From: an uncultured Eubacterium sp.
GTDB lineage: Bacteria > Bacillota > Clostridia > Lachnospirales > Lachnospiraceae
NCBI GenBank assembly: GCA_910577225.1
Contig: CAJTMV010000008.1
Location: forward strand, 1-64,000
DNA length: 64,000 bases
Direction of reading: 5' to 3'
Part shown: positions 7,319-16,345 of the stretch, in pieces
How positions within the stretch are numbered: position 1 is the stretch's first letter
How the letters are laid out: each line of letters opens with the position of its first letter
The notes under the pieces: generated by a model
What the model was told of the DNA's origin: nothing
The model's input: the letters and a program-made list of their open reading frames with translations, nothing else
Databases searched by the model: none
Made by a program: the position numbers and the translations under genes

Positions 7319-8362
7319 ATGAAAAAAATTGCTGTACTGCATGCACAGATACCATTCTCGCATGGCGGGGCGGAATTTATGGCAGAAAACCTAACAAAAG
7401 AGTTAAATAAAAGAGGATTTTGGGCGGAATTGGTCTGTATACCATTTCGCTGGTATCCGGAAAACGGATTGTATGACAATCTGCTGATGTGGCGGATGTT
7501 AGATTTGACCGAGGTCAATGGAGAGACGATCGATCTTGTGATTCCAACGAAATTTCCGACGTATGGAATCAGACATCCAAAGAAAGTCATATGGCTGATG
7601 CATCAGCACCGTGCGGCCTATGATCTGTATTTTCAAAAAAATCATTATGGACTTGGAACGGTGGAACATGGCAGTGAGATGAAAAAAAGGATCCAAAAAT
7701 TTGACGATCTGTGTCTGAGAGAGTCCGACCGGATTTATACCATCTCAGAAAATGTATCCAGACGGCTGTCGGATTATAATGGGATTTCTTCGGAAAAACT
7801 ATATCATCCGCCGGCGCTGTATGGAAACTATTATTGCAGCCAGTATGAGAAATATGTCTTATCTGTTGGAAGGCTGGATCCATTAAAGAGAACGGATCTG
7901 ATGATTCAGGCATTAAACGAATGCGATCCTGCGATCCGCCTGTACATAGCCGGTACCGGTCCGGAAGAAGAGAATCTTAAAAGAACGGCGGAGCAGGAAG
8001 GGGTAGCGGACAGAGTAGAGTTTCTGGGATATGTATCGGAGGAAAGATTACTGGAGCTGTACGCGAACGCAGGCTGTGTTTATTATGCTCCGGTAGACGA
8101 AGACTATGGATATGTAACGTTGGAGGCTTTCTTATCGAAAAAGCCAGTCATAACATGTGAAGACTCCGGAGGTGTATTAGAGTTTGTACGAAATGAGCAA
8201 AACGGAATCGTCTGCGCGTGTCACTCGCAGGCGATTGGACAGGCTGTTTCAAAATTATTCCAAAACCATACAACGTGCAAAGAATATGGGCAGGCAGGAT
8301 ATGACCTGGCAAAAGAGATCAGCTGGGAACATGTGGTAGAGAAACTGACAGAAGGGATATAG
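7319..8362 (+). CDS. GT4 family glycosyltransferase
   Basis: 347 residues, GT-B fold. The N-terminal domain begins with a HGGAE loop (residues ~14-20), and the C-terminal nucleotide-sugar domain carries LSVGRLDPLKR, a GTGPEEENL turn, and PVDEDYGYVTLEAF, the EX7E-type donor-binding region of GT4 enzymes. A retaining transferase adding a hexose or deoxyhexose from a nucleotide sugar to the growing lipid-linked glycan in the cytoplasm is expected. GDP-D-rhamnose from gmd/rmd of the same locus is a plausible donor. GGAGG precedes the ATG; the next gene starts 3 nt after the stop. Confidence 0.85.
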   Translation: MKKIAVLHAQIPFSHGGAEFMAENLTKELNKRGFWAELVCIPFRWYPENGLYDNLLMWRMLDLTEVNGETIDLVIPTKFPTYGIRHPKKVIWLMHQHRAAYDLYFQKNHYGLGTVEHGSEMKKRIQKFDDLCLRESDRIYTISENVSRRLSDYNGISSEKLYHPPALYGNYYCSQYEKYVLSVGRLDPLKRTDLMIQALNECDPAIRLYIAGTGPEEENLKRTAEQEGVADRVEFLGYVSEERLLELYANAGCVYYAPVDEDYGYVTLEAFLSKKPVITCEDSGGVLEFVRNEQNGIVCACHSQAIGQAVSKLFQNHTTCKEYGQAGYDLAKEISWEHVVEKLTEGI

Positions 8363-8365
8363 AAA

Positions 8366-9679
8366 ATGAAGATCGCATATTTTTCCCCATTTTCACCGGA
8401 TCGGTCCGGAATATCTGATTTTAGTGAAGAGCTTGTTTTCGAACTGGCAAAGTGGTGTCAGGTAGATTTGTATGCAGGAAAACCCGTTGCCAGCGAAAAG
8501 ATCAAACAGGAATTTCGCGTATATCCAGCGTGTGACATCGATCGAACAGATATTCGCAAACAGTATGATCATCTGATTTATCAGGTGGGAAATAACAGAG
8601 ATTATCATAAAACTGTGATCGACACGCTGTTAAAATATCCGGGAATTTTGGAACTGCACGATTTTTCCCTGCATCATTATCTGGCGGAGGATACGTTTGT
8701 GCAGAAAGATTTTGACGGATATTTAAGGATTATGAAATACTGCCACGGCAGAGAGGGAGAAAGGACAGCAAAAAGATTTTTAAAGGGCGAGATTCGTGCG
8801 CCATGGGAAGATCAGTCTGCAAAATATACCGTAAATAAACATCTGATCGATCAGGCGCGGGCGGTAATTGTGCATTCAGATATGGCAAAGCAGATGGTCA
8901 AAGGAATCCGGCCGCAGGCGCCGGTTATCAATATCCCGCTGCATACGACAGATATCAGAAAGGACTATCGCAGGTATACGGCAGCATGCAGACAGCGCCT
9001 GGGGATCAAAGAACCGCTGATCTTCGGTTCGTTTGGGTATGCAACGAGCGCGAAAAGGATTGAGCCGATCATACGGGCACTGGCAGGATTAAAACAGGAT
9101 GGTCTGAAAGGATTTCAATATCTGATTGTAGGAAAAGTAGAGAATGTGCCGGTAGATCAGCTGAAAAAGCAATACGATCTGGAAAAAGAGATTCTTGTAA
9201 CCGGCTATACAATGATCGATCAGTTTAAGCTGTATATGGGCGCCTGTGATATCTGCTTTAATTTACGCTATCCCACGCAGGGAGAATCCTCCGCGAGCCT
9301 GCATCGGATGCTGGGACTTGGAAAGGCGGTGCTTGTTACGTCTATTGGTTCTTTTGAGGAATATCCGGATGACGTGGTTATAAAAATAGGTCATGGCGCC
9401 AGCGAAACAGATGAGATTGCAGAAGCGGTCAGCAGGCTGATAAAAGAACGGGATTATCTGGCCCGAAGACAGGAAGCGGCATATCGGTATGCGGCCAGGC
9501 ACCTGGATTTGAAAAAGAACGCCAGAATTTATTATGATTTTTTTCAGCAGCTGACAGAAGGAACCTATGCGGACGTGTATGAGGATCATCTGCTGGATGT
9601 TTTGGACAGTCTGGGCCTGATGGATGAGATGTATGCGCTCGGGCTGACGGATAGAATAAGAGACTGGTATGAAGCGTAG
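8366..9679 (+). CDS. GT4-like glycosyltransferase
   Basis: 437 residues. The start MKIAYFSPFSPDRSGISDF is typical of GT-B enzymes whose first loop binds the acceptor; LIFGSFGYATSAKR marks the start of the donor domain and RYPTQGESSASLHRMLGLGK the donor-binding helix near residue 310. It resembles large GT4 mannosyl/rhamnosyl transferases of O-antigen loci. It follows the preceding GT4 gene with a 3-nt gap, so the two likely act in sequence on the same backbone. Confidence 0.8.
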   Translation: MKIAYFSPFSPDRSGISDFSEELVFELAKWCQVDLYAGKPVASEKIKQEFRVYPACDIDRTDIRKQYDHLIYQVGNNRDYHKTVIDTLLKYPGILELHDFSLHHYLAEDTFVQKDFDGYLRIMKYCHGREGERTAKRFLKGEIRAPWEDQSAKYTVNKHLIDQARAVIVHSDMAKQMVKGIRPQAPVINIPLHTTDIRKDYRRYTAACRQRLGIKEPLIFGSFGYATSAKRIEPIIRALAGLKQDGLKGFQYLIVGKVENVPVDQLKKQYDLEKEILVTGYTMIDQFKLYMGACDICFNLRYPTQGESSASLHRMLGLGKAVLVTSIGSFEEYPDDVVIKIGHGASETDEIAEAVSRLIKERDYLARRQEAAYRYAARHLDLKKNARIYYDFFQQLTEGTYADVYEDHLLDVLDSLGLMDEMYALGLTDRIRDWYEA

Positions 9680-9708
9680 GCAGGATGCGGCAGGGGAAGG
9701 AGAACAGG

Positions 9709-11727
9709 ATGAGATTAAAAGGAAAGAACTGCTGGGATATCGGAAGTATGTTATGGATCAGTATTTTTGGAATATTTCTGTTTTGGCTGGTTGTAAGGTA
9801 TCCTTCATGGAATGCGGGCGAATGTGACGATTATGTGCTGGCGGCTATGGCGATACAGATGACAGGGAATCTGGAAATTACAGAGGAGGTGAAGGAGCAG
9901 GCAAAAATAGATTTTCCGAATTTTGCCGAGCGGATTGAAGGGTCATGGGCAGAGGCGCAAAAAGGTAATTCCAGTTTATATGTTGCACAGGATGGGAAAA
10001 TATATCCGTGGTATGGCGGTGGATATTCTGCGTTTAGTCTGCCGTTTAAGTTTATATTGAAATGTTTAGGATGGAATCAGTCTTATGCGTTTATGGCAGC
10101 GAATTATTTTATCTATCTGGCGTCGCTTTTGTATGTGTTCTTTTTTCTGAAAAGAGAGCGAAAGACGGTATTCCTTACGATTTTAGCACTAACGTGTTCG
10201 CCAACGGTTGTTTACAGCATATGGCCCAGTGCAGAAATATTTATTTTTGGTTTTGTGGTCCTTTCGCTGGTAAATTATCTGAATGATAACTACAAAAGAG
10301 CAGCGATTTATGTTTCGGTGGCAGGCGCTATGAACACGACTGTGATGGTTTTGGGTATGGTGTATATACTGGATTATTTGTGGCTGATTTTTTCGAATGT
10401 ACGCAGTATTGGCACTTTCTGCGATACACTTAAGCAAAATTTTACAAAGATTTTGTTGTTTGGCATTTGTTTTGTTCCGTCACTGACTACATATATTTAT
10501 AATTTGCTGCATATGGGTGTGTTAGAACTGCAGACAGCGCTTGGCTTTGCGCAGACAAAAGGATGGCTGGGACGTTTTCTTACCTATCTGTTTGACCTGA
10601 ATCTTGGGTATATGGTTTTTTACCTGGCAGCTTTTTTCATGTGGATAGTAATGTTTATAACGGCATTTATAAAAAAGGAGAGAAAAATAATTCTGCTGTC
10701 AGTAGCATTTTTAGGTGTAGTAGCGGCTTATTCACTGACGATGCATATTAACTGTGGTATGACGGGAATTTCGCGTTACAGTGCGTGGGCAGCGCCAATC
10801 TTTTTATTTGCATCGATTTCACAGTATGAAAGATGCATTCGAAGCAATGTGATAAAAAGGGTGGTTACTGTGCTGAGCATGACTTCATCGATCGTGACTG
10901 TTCTGACTATCATATGGTTTGGCAGGTATAATCAGCTGCATTGTTTTAGTTACACGCCGATTGCAGATATGATCCTGGATAAGTGTCCGCAGCTGTATAA
11001 TCCGTATCCATATACGTTTATTTCCAGAACAAACCATATCGACGGCGGTTATTGGGGAGATCAGTATAAAGGTGTAAATGCTTATACAAATAACGAAGGA
11101 TATATCAGAAAAATATTGATAACGAAGGAGTCCGTACCTTTGATCAGGCAAAATCTGATTGCGGATCCGCAGGTAAAACAATATGTATTTCAAAAAATAA
11201 ATCAGTTTAATTTTGAAAAGAAACAGTTTTATTATTTAAACATGCCTGCGGAGAAGAAGGCTTTTTTAGACAAAGGTTATCCAAAGGAATTTAATCCTTT
11301 AGAGGATGAATCGTTAACAGAAAAATGTGAGGGTATTTATTGGAGGGAGGAAGGTGTTCACTGGTTTTCGAATCAGGCGTTAGTTGTGTTGCGAAATAAA
11401 GACATCGCGCATAACGGCTTACAAATTCAATATGGCGTATGGCTTTCTGATGAGTTGAAAGATAAATATAAAAAAGAAAAACCGGATGTAAATATTTATA
11501 TCAATTCACAATACGCTGGCAGCTTTCAGCTGACTGACGCGACAGGCATGCACACTCTTACTATAAAGCCGGAACAGTTGGGAAAAGCAGAATTTGATTT
11601 TTACAGGATCCGGTTTGAAAGTGATTATTACATACAGCCATCACAGGATATTTTTGATAGTAAGGATACGAGAAAATTATGTTTTACAGTATCGTATATT
11701 GGGGATGCGCAGGAAGGAGCACTTTGA
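9709..11727 (+). CDS. Large GT-C-like membrane glycosyltransferase, copy 1
   Basis: 672 residues from the ATG at 9709, which has an ideal AAGGAG site 6 nt upstream (an in-frame ATG at 9685 exists but is poorer). An N-terminal helix is followed by an extracytoplasmic loop with acidic ECDD, about ten hydrophobic helices to residue ~430, then a ~240-residue soluble C-terminal domain (motifs YPYTFI.RT.HIDGGYWG and later HWFSN). The paralogue at 41855 shares length and motifs. The layout fits lipid-phosphate-sugar-dependent GT-C enzymes acting on the outer face of the membrane. The GtrB-like GT2 of the same cassette (15354) would provide its donor. Exact specificity is unknown. Confidence 0.65.
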   Translation: MRLKGKNCWDIGSMLWISIFGIFLFWLVVRYPSWNAGECDDYVLAAMAIQMTGNLEITEEVKEQAKIDFPNFAERIEGSWAEAQKGNSSLYVAQDGKIYPWYGGGYSAFSLPFKFILKCLGWNQSYAFMAANYFIYLASLLYVFFFLKRERKTVFLTILALTCSPTVVYSIWPSAEIFIFGFVVLSLVNYLNDNYKRAAIYVSVAGAMNTTVMVLGMVYILDYLWLIFSNVRSIGTFCDTLKQNFTKILLFGICFVPSLTTYIYNLLHMGVLELQTALGFAQTKGWLGRFLTYLFDLNLGYMVFYLAAFFMWIVMFITAFIKKERKIILLSVAFLGVVAAYSLTMHINCGMTGISRYSAWAAPIFLFASISQYERCIRSNVIKRVVTVLSMTSSIVTVLTIIWFGRYNQLHCFSYTPIADMILDKCPQLYNPYPYTFISRTNHIDGGYWGDQYKGVNAYTNNEGYIRKILITKESVPLIRQNLIADPQVKQYVFQKINQFNFEKKQFYYLNMPAEKKAFLDKGYPKEFNPLEDESLTEKCEGIYWREEGVHWFSNQALVVLRNKDIAHNGLQIQYGVWLSDELKDKYKKEKPDVNIYINSQYAGSFQLTDATGMHTLTIKPEQLGKAEFDFYRIRFESDYYIQPSQDIFDSKDTRKLCFTVSYIGDAQEGAL

Positions 11728-11812
11728 TGAAAGACGGCATCAGGGAAGAGGTCCGAATAGTTAGGTTACAGGTAAAAGGAAGGAGGAAGATAGCAAGAGC
11801 TGTCATAAAAAT

Positions 11813-12586
11813 ATGAAAGTTGTAATATTAGCCGGTGGTTACGGAACAAGGATTTCAGAAGAAAGTGAACATAAACCAAAACCAATGATTGAAATAGGAG
11901 GACGTCCGATTTTATGGCATATCATGAAATTATACTCTTATTATGGTTTTCATGAATTTATTATTTGCGCCGGATACAGGCAGCATGTAATTAAAGAATG
12001 GTTTGCAGATTATTATCTGCATAATACAGATGTTACGTTTGATCTGCTGGAAAATTCTATGGTAGTACATAATAATTATTCGGAACCATGGAAAGTCACT
12101 GTCGTGGATACAGGATTAAATACAATGACGGGCGGGAGAATCAGGCGAATTGAAAAATACGTGGACAGGGAAACATTTTTATTAACATATGGAGACGGGG
12201 TATCCGATGTTAATATTCAAAAGCTGGTCAGATATCATAAAGAGCATGGCAAATTGCTTACAATATCAGCGTATAATGTGGAGCAGAGATTCGGTGTGCT
12301 GGATATTGACGCAGATGGAGATGTGAGGGCATTTAGAGAGAAAGCAAAGGGGGACGGCGGATTAGTCAATATTGGCTATATGGTTTGCGAACCTGGGATT
12401 TTTCAGTATATGGAAGACGACGCGACGATATTTGAAAAAACATCGCTGACACAAATCGCTTCTGAAGGAAAACTGGCGGCATATAAGCATGACGGATTCT
12501 GGCAATGTATGGATACCATTCGGGAAAAGCAGAAACTGGAAGAAATGTGGACCAGACAGGAAGCGCCATGGAAAGTCTGGGAGTAA
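11813..12586 (+). CDS. rfbF: Glucose-1-phosphate cytidylyltransferase, cassette copy 1
   Basis: 257 residues. The nucleotidyltransferase signature LAGGYGTRISEESEHKPKPM and the RfbF-typical IGGRPILWHIM and YGDGVSD segments are intact. The reaction is CTP plus glucose-1-phosphate to CDP-glucose plus pyrophosphate, the entry into CDP-6-deoxyhexose synthesis. It is the first gene of a five-gene cassette that recurs at 36750-41268. The ATG has no close Shine-Dalgarno; an AGGAGG lies about 25 nt upstream. Confidence 0.92.
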   Translation: MKVVILAGGYGTRISEESEHKPKPMIEIGGRPILWHIMKLYSYYGFHEFIICAGYRQHVIKEWFADYYLHNTDVTFDLLENSMVVHNNYSEPWKVTVVDTGLNTMTGGRIRRIEKYVDRETFLLTYGDGVSDVNIQKLVRYHKEHGKLLTISAYNVEQRFGVLDIDADGDVRAFREKAKGDGGLVNIGYMVCEPGIFQYMEDDATIFEKTSLTQIASEGKLAAYKHDGFWQCMDTIREKQKLEEMWTRQEAPWKVWE

Positions 12587-12620
12587 GAAGCGAAATTGGA
12601 TGAAATACAAGGAGACAGTC

Positions 12621-13553
12621 ATGAAAAGTGCGATTGTAACAGGTTCGACAGGGCTGATTGGCCGCTGGGTCGTTGCAGAGTTATTAAAGCATCACATAAA
12701 GGTATTTGCGATTGTCCGTGATAGAAATAAAGCGGATAAAATATTCCGTTTTCATAAAAATCTGCATATTGTAAACTATGATCTTGGTTCGAATCGTTCG
12801 CTGAGCCAGTTGATACAGGAGGAAATAGACGTATTCTATCACTTTGCATGGGAAGGCGTTTCTGGCGTCGGGGCAGGAGATTTTGACATCCAGCTTTCAA
12901 ATATGGAGCAGACATTGAAGCTGACGGGTTTTTTAAGCGAGCTGAAAGTAAAAAAGTTTATAGGCGCCGGAAGTCTGCACGAAGCGGAATGTCTGGCGGA
13001 AATGCAGAAAGAAGAAATATCAGACAATAGGGGGATTATGTATAAAAGTTCCAAACTGGCAACGCATTACATGACCAAGGTTGAGGTATGCCGGCAGGGA
13101 ATAGAGTTTTACTGGCCGATTATTACGAATACTTTTGGGATTGGTGAACAGACGCCGCGTTTGATAAATACAACCATAAGGAAACTGATAAATGGGGAAA
13201 GTCCCAAATTTACTTCGGCTGTACAATTGTACGATTTTATATATGTTACAGACGTAGCAAGAGCTTTCTGGCTGATTGGTGAAAAGGGAATCAGCTGCAA
13301 AAATTATATTTTGGGAAGCGGAAACTGCAGGCCGCTTCGCGAATTTTTGGAATGCATAGGACAAATTGTCAATCCCAAAGTACCGTTATTATTCGGAGAA
13401 GCGCCGTTTCATGGAATTATGCTGCCTCCGGAATATTTTGATAGTACCAGTCTGCAAAAGGATACGGGATTTCAATGTGAAATCAGCTTTGAGAAAAGTA
13501 TTCAATATATGAAAGAATGGATAGCGGCAGGTGAAAAAGATGTTCAGATTTAA
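12621..13553 (+). CDS. NAD(P)-dependent sugar epimerase/reductase (SDR), cassette copy 1
   Basis: 310 residues from ATG 12621 with a good GGAGA site. Rossmann motif TGSTGLIG (residues 7-14) and the YxxxK pair (Y141, K145 in MYKSSK) identify an extended SDR acting on nucleotide sugars; the LYDFIYVTDVARAF segment is typical of the group. The position usually occupied by the Asp-Glu pair of 4,6-dehydratases reads GSLHEAE instead, so it resembles 4-ketoreductases such as CDP-abequose synthase more than RfbG. With rfbF it probably makes a CDP-6-deoxyhexose, but the 4,6-dehydratase step is not encoded in the cassette. Confidence 0.75.
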   Translation: MKSAIVTGSTGLIGRWVVAELLKHHIKVFAIVRDRNKADKIFRFHKNLHIVNYDLGSNRSLSQLIQEEIDVFYHFAWEGVSGVGAGDFDIQLSNMEQTLKLTGFLSELKVKKFIGAGSLHEAECLAEMQKEEISDNRGIMYKSSKLATHYMTKVEVCRQGIEFYWPIITNTFGIGEQTPRLINTTIRKLINGESPKFTSAVQLYDFIYVTDVARAFWLIGEKGISCKNYILGSGNCRPLREFLECIGQIVNPKVPLLFGEAPFHGIMLPPEYFDSTSLQKDTGFQCEISFEKSIQYMKEWIAAGEKDVQI

Positions 13554-14097
13554 TGAAACGAATATAAAAGATCTGGTCGTTATTGAACCGTTTCTGTTTT
13601 CGGATGAAAGAGGGACTTTGAAAAAATCTTTTGAAAAAAATATTTTCAGGGAAAATGGAATCGATCTTACGGCTATGGAGGAACTGGAAACGACTTCTCA
13701 AAAAGGAGTAATCAGAGGACTGCATTTGCAGACAAAACATTCTCAGGCAAAATTAATCCGGGTGGCAAGAGGAGAAATGTATGATGTTGCGGTAGATTTG
13801 CGGAAAGATTCAGAGACATTTGGAAGATGGTTTGGCATCCGATTATCAGAAAAAAACAGGAAAATGTTGTATATACCTGAGGGATTTGCACATGGATGTA
13901 TGATACTGGAAGAGCATACGACGTTTTATTATTTGTGTTCGCAAAGCTATTATCCGGGATTCGATTCGGGTATTTTATGGAATGACGAGACATTGAACAT
14001 TTCATGGCCGGTGGATGAAGTGGAAAATATTATTTTGTCTGAGAAGGACCGCAGACTTCATACATTCCATAAATTTGTCACAGATTTTTGCTCGTAA
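13540..14097 (+). CDS. RmlC-like nucleotide-sugar 3,5-epimerase, cassette copy 1
   Basis: 185 residues, cupin fold of the dTDP-4-dehydrorhamnose 3,5-epimerase family: FSDERG near the N-terminus, VIRGLHLQT with the catalytic-type His, and PEGFAHGCMILE. It would epimerise a 4-keto-6-deoxyhexose; next to rfbF the natural substrate is likely CDP- rather than dTDP-linked. ATG 13540 overlaps the SDR gene by 14 nt and has AGGTGA 5 nt upstream; an in-frame GTG at 13531 is an alternative. Confidence 0.85.
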   Translation: MFRFNETNIKDLVVIEPFLFSDERGTLKKSFEKNIFRENGIDLTAMEELETTSQKGVIRGLHLQTKHSQAKLIRVARGEMYDVAVDLRKDSETFGRWFGIRLSEKNRKMLYIPEGFAHGCMILEEHTTFYYLCSQSYYPGFDSGILWNDETLNISWPVDEVENIILSEKDRRLHTFHKFVTDFCS

Positions 14098-14181
14098 TCA
14101 TAGGTGAAATCGGTGTGGGAAGTAACAGAGAAAATATCTGAACAGATAGGATTTTAGATGAAAATAGCGGAGGATGCGTTT

Positions 14182-15357
14182 ATGAAGTATGACAGTATTA
14201 TTGCAGGCGCAGGTTTTAGCGGGGCAACGATCGCAAGAAAACTTGCCGAAGCAGGAAAAAAAGTATTGGTTTGTGACAGGAGAAAACACGTCTCTGGTAA
14301 TATGTATGACGCATATGATGAAAACGGAATACTGGTACAAAAATATGGTCCGCATATTTTTCATACGAATAGTGATGCAATCTGGCAGTTTGTCTGCCGT
14401 TTTTCCAGGATGAAAGAATACAGACTGAAATGCAGCGCCGAGATCGATGGCAGAATGGTTCCGTCTCCGTTTAATTTATCTGCCATCGATCTGTTGTATG
14501 AGAAAGAGGACGGAAAAAGGCTGAAAGCGCAGCTGCGGAAAGAGTATGGCGACAGAAAAACAATAACGATTGTAGAAATGCTGGCGTCTTCGAATGCGGT
14601 TGTCCGTTCCTATGCAGAGATGCTGTTTGAAAAGGATTACAGATTGTATACTGCAAAACAATGGGGCTTAAAGCCAGAAGAAATAGATGTCAGCGTGCTA
14701 AATCGGGTTCCGGTTCTTTTGGACGACAGAGATACGTTTTTTAATGATAAATACGAGGCTTTACCGGAAAAAGGATATACGGAAATGTTCCGCAAGCTGT
14801 TGGATCATCCGAATATTACAATGAGATTAGAAACGGATGTGATCCCTTTGATGAAGCTGGATGTTTCAAATAAGCTGTTATATTGGGAACAAAATATTTT
14901 TACAGGCGATTTTGTATTTACGGGCGCGATCGATGAATTATTAGCATATAAATATGGAAAATTGCCATATCGGGCGCTTTGGTTTGATTATAAAACGCTG
15001 CCTGCAGACCGGTATATCGATCGTACGCCGATTGCGGTCTATCCACAGAGAGAGGGGTATACCAGAATTACGGAATATAAATGGCTGCAGGAACAGCATG
15101 TGGACGGAATGACGAAGATTGCAACAGAGTATCCGCTCGAGTACGTACCAGGGGATGAAAAGGCGGGAGAACCTTATTATCCGGTAATTAATGATACAAA
15201 TGTGGAGCTGTATCAGAACTATAGAAATGAGTTATCTGTGTTTGAACGTTTGTATTTGTGCGGAAGACTGGCGGAATATAAATATTATAATATGGATGAT
15301 GCGATTCAAAGAGCTTTTGAGGTGTCAGAAGAGATTTTAAGTGGTGATAAAACATGA
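14182..15357 (+). CDS. glf: UDP-galactopyranose mutase family protein, cassette copy 1
   Basis: 391 residues from ATG 14182, 8 nt after GGAGG. FAD-binding Rossmann GAGFSGATIARKLAEAG, the KRxHVSGNMYD-like loop and the family hallmark YGPHIFHTN are present, as are the GDFVFTGAIDELL and ITEYK segments. The known reaction is reversible conversion of UDP-galactopyranose to UDP-galactofuranose by a flavin-dependent ring contraction. Because it is locked into a cassette with CDP-sugar enzymes in both copies, a non-UDP furanose donor is conceivable. Its stop overlaps the start of the GT2 gene by 4 nt. Confidence 0.9.
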   Translation: MKYDSIIAGAGFSGATIARKLAEAGKKVLVCDRRKHVSGNMYDAYDENGILVQKYGPHIFHTNSDAIWQFVCRFSRMKEYRLKCSAEIDGRMVPSPFNLSAIDLLYEKEDGKRLKAQLRKEYGDRKTITIVEMLASSNAVVRSYAEMLFEKDYRLYTAKQWGLKPEEIDVSVLNRVPVLLDDRDTFFNDKYEALPEKGYTEMFRKLLDHPNITMRLETDVIPLMKLDVSNKLLYWEQNIFTGDFVFTGAIDELLAYKYGKLPYRALWFDYKTLPADRYIDRTPIAVYPQREGYTRITEYKWLQEQHVDGMTKIATEYPLEYVPGDEKAGEPYYPVINDTNVELYQNYRNELSVFERLYLCGRLAEYKYYNMDDAIQRAFEVSEEILSGDKT

Positions 15358-16319
15358 AGAAAATTACGGTTATGATTCCAACATACAACGAAGAAGAAAA
15401 TATTATGGACGCTTATCATAGAACGACTGCTGTTTTACAAAAATATACCGGACGCTATGAATACGAAATCATGTTTGTAGATAATTTTTCTCAGGATCAG
15501 TCACGGAAAATGATTATGGAGTTGTGTAATAAAGATCAGCGTGTTAAGGCGATTTTTAACGCGAAAAATTTTGGATATTCCAGATCTTTATATTATGGAC
15601 TCACACAGGCAGAAGGGGATTGCGCTATTTTACTGCATGCGGATATGCAAAACCCGCCTGAGGTCATGGACGAGTTTATCAGACATTGGGAAAATGGGTA
15701 TAAAGTCGTTATCGGTATTAAAAATAAGAGCAAAGAAAATCCGGTGATGTACTTTATCAGAAGCTGTTACTATAAACTTTTGAAACACATATCGGAAATA
15801 GAGCAGATTGAACATTTTACGGAGTATGAATTACTGGACAGAAGTTTTTTGGAAGTATTAAAGCAGATGGATGATCCGATGCCATATCTTAGAGGAATCG
15901 TTTCTGAATTTGGATTTCAGATGAAACGGGTATACTTTACGCAGGAAAAAAGAGAAAAAGGAAAGTCGTTTGCGAATTTTTTCAAATCCTATGATTTTGC
16001 AATGCTGGGAATTACTTCCTATTCCAAGATTGTCATGAGAATGGCGACGATGATCGGTTTTGTGTGTTCGGTGGCAAGTACTGTAATAGCGGTCGCAATA
16101 TTTATTTCCAAGATTCTAAGGTGGAATGATTTTGATCCGGGAATAGCGGCAATTGGCGTCGGAGTGTTTTTTCTTGGCTCCATACAATTATTTTTTATTG
16201 GATTTTTAGGAGAGTATGTACTGAATATTAATATTCGTGTGATGCGCAGACCATTAGTGATAGAAGAATGCAGGATAAATTTTAAACAGAAGGAACAAAA
16301 ACTTCCTGTAAAAGAATAA
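15354..16319 (+). CDS. GtrB-like polyprenyl-phosphate glycosyltransferase, cassette copy 1
   Basis: 321 residues. GT2 domain (MIPTYNEEENIMDAY start, FVDNFSQDQS, and the metal/lipid-binding LLHADMQNPPE) followed by two transmembrane helices (~230-255 and ~268-292) as in GtrB and DPM1-type enzymes. These transfer a sugar from a nucleotide donor to undecaprenyl phosphate on the inner leaflet. The lipid-linked sugar would be used by the GT-C-like protein encoded at 9709. Note VDNFS instead of the usual VDDGS. Copy 2 is at 40291. Confidence 0.85.
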   Translation: MKKITVMIPTYNEEENIMDAYHRTTAVLQKYTGRYEYEIMFVDNFSQDQSRKMIMELCNKDQRVKAIFNAKNFGYSRSLYYGLTQAEGDCAILLHADMQNPPEVMDEFIRHWENGYKVVIGIKNKSKENPVMYFIRSCYYKLLKHISEIEQIEHFTEYELLDRSFLEVLKQMDDPMPYLRGIVSEFGFQMKRVYFTQEKREKGKSFANFFKSYDFAMLGITSYSKIVMRMATMIGFVCSVASTVIAVAIFISKILRWNDFDPGIAAIGVGVFFLGSIQLFFIGFLGEYVLNINIRVMRRPLVIEECRINFKQKEQKLPVKE

Positions 16320-16345
16320 ATCAATTATGTAAGGAGACAGCTACC

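Noticed and set aside
11726..11815. 29-codon ORF between the GT-C gene and rfbF
   Set aside because: Overlaps the previous stop, no ribosome binding site and no recognisable motif; likely chance.
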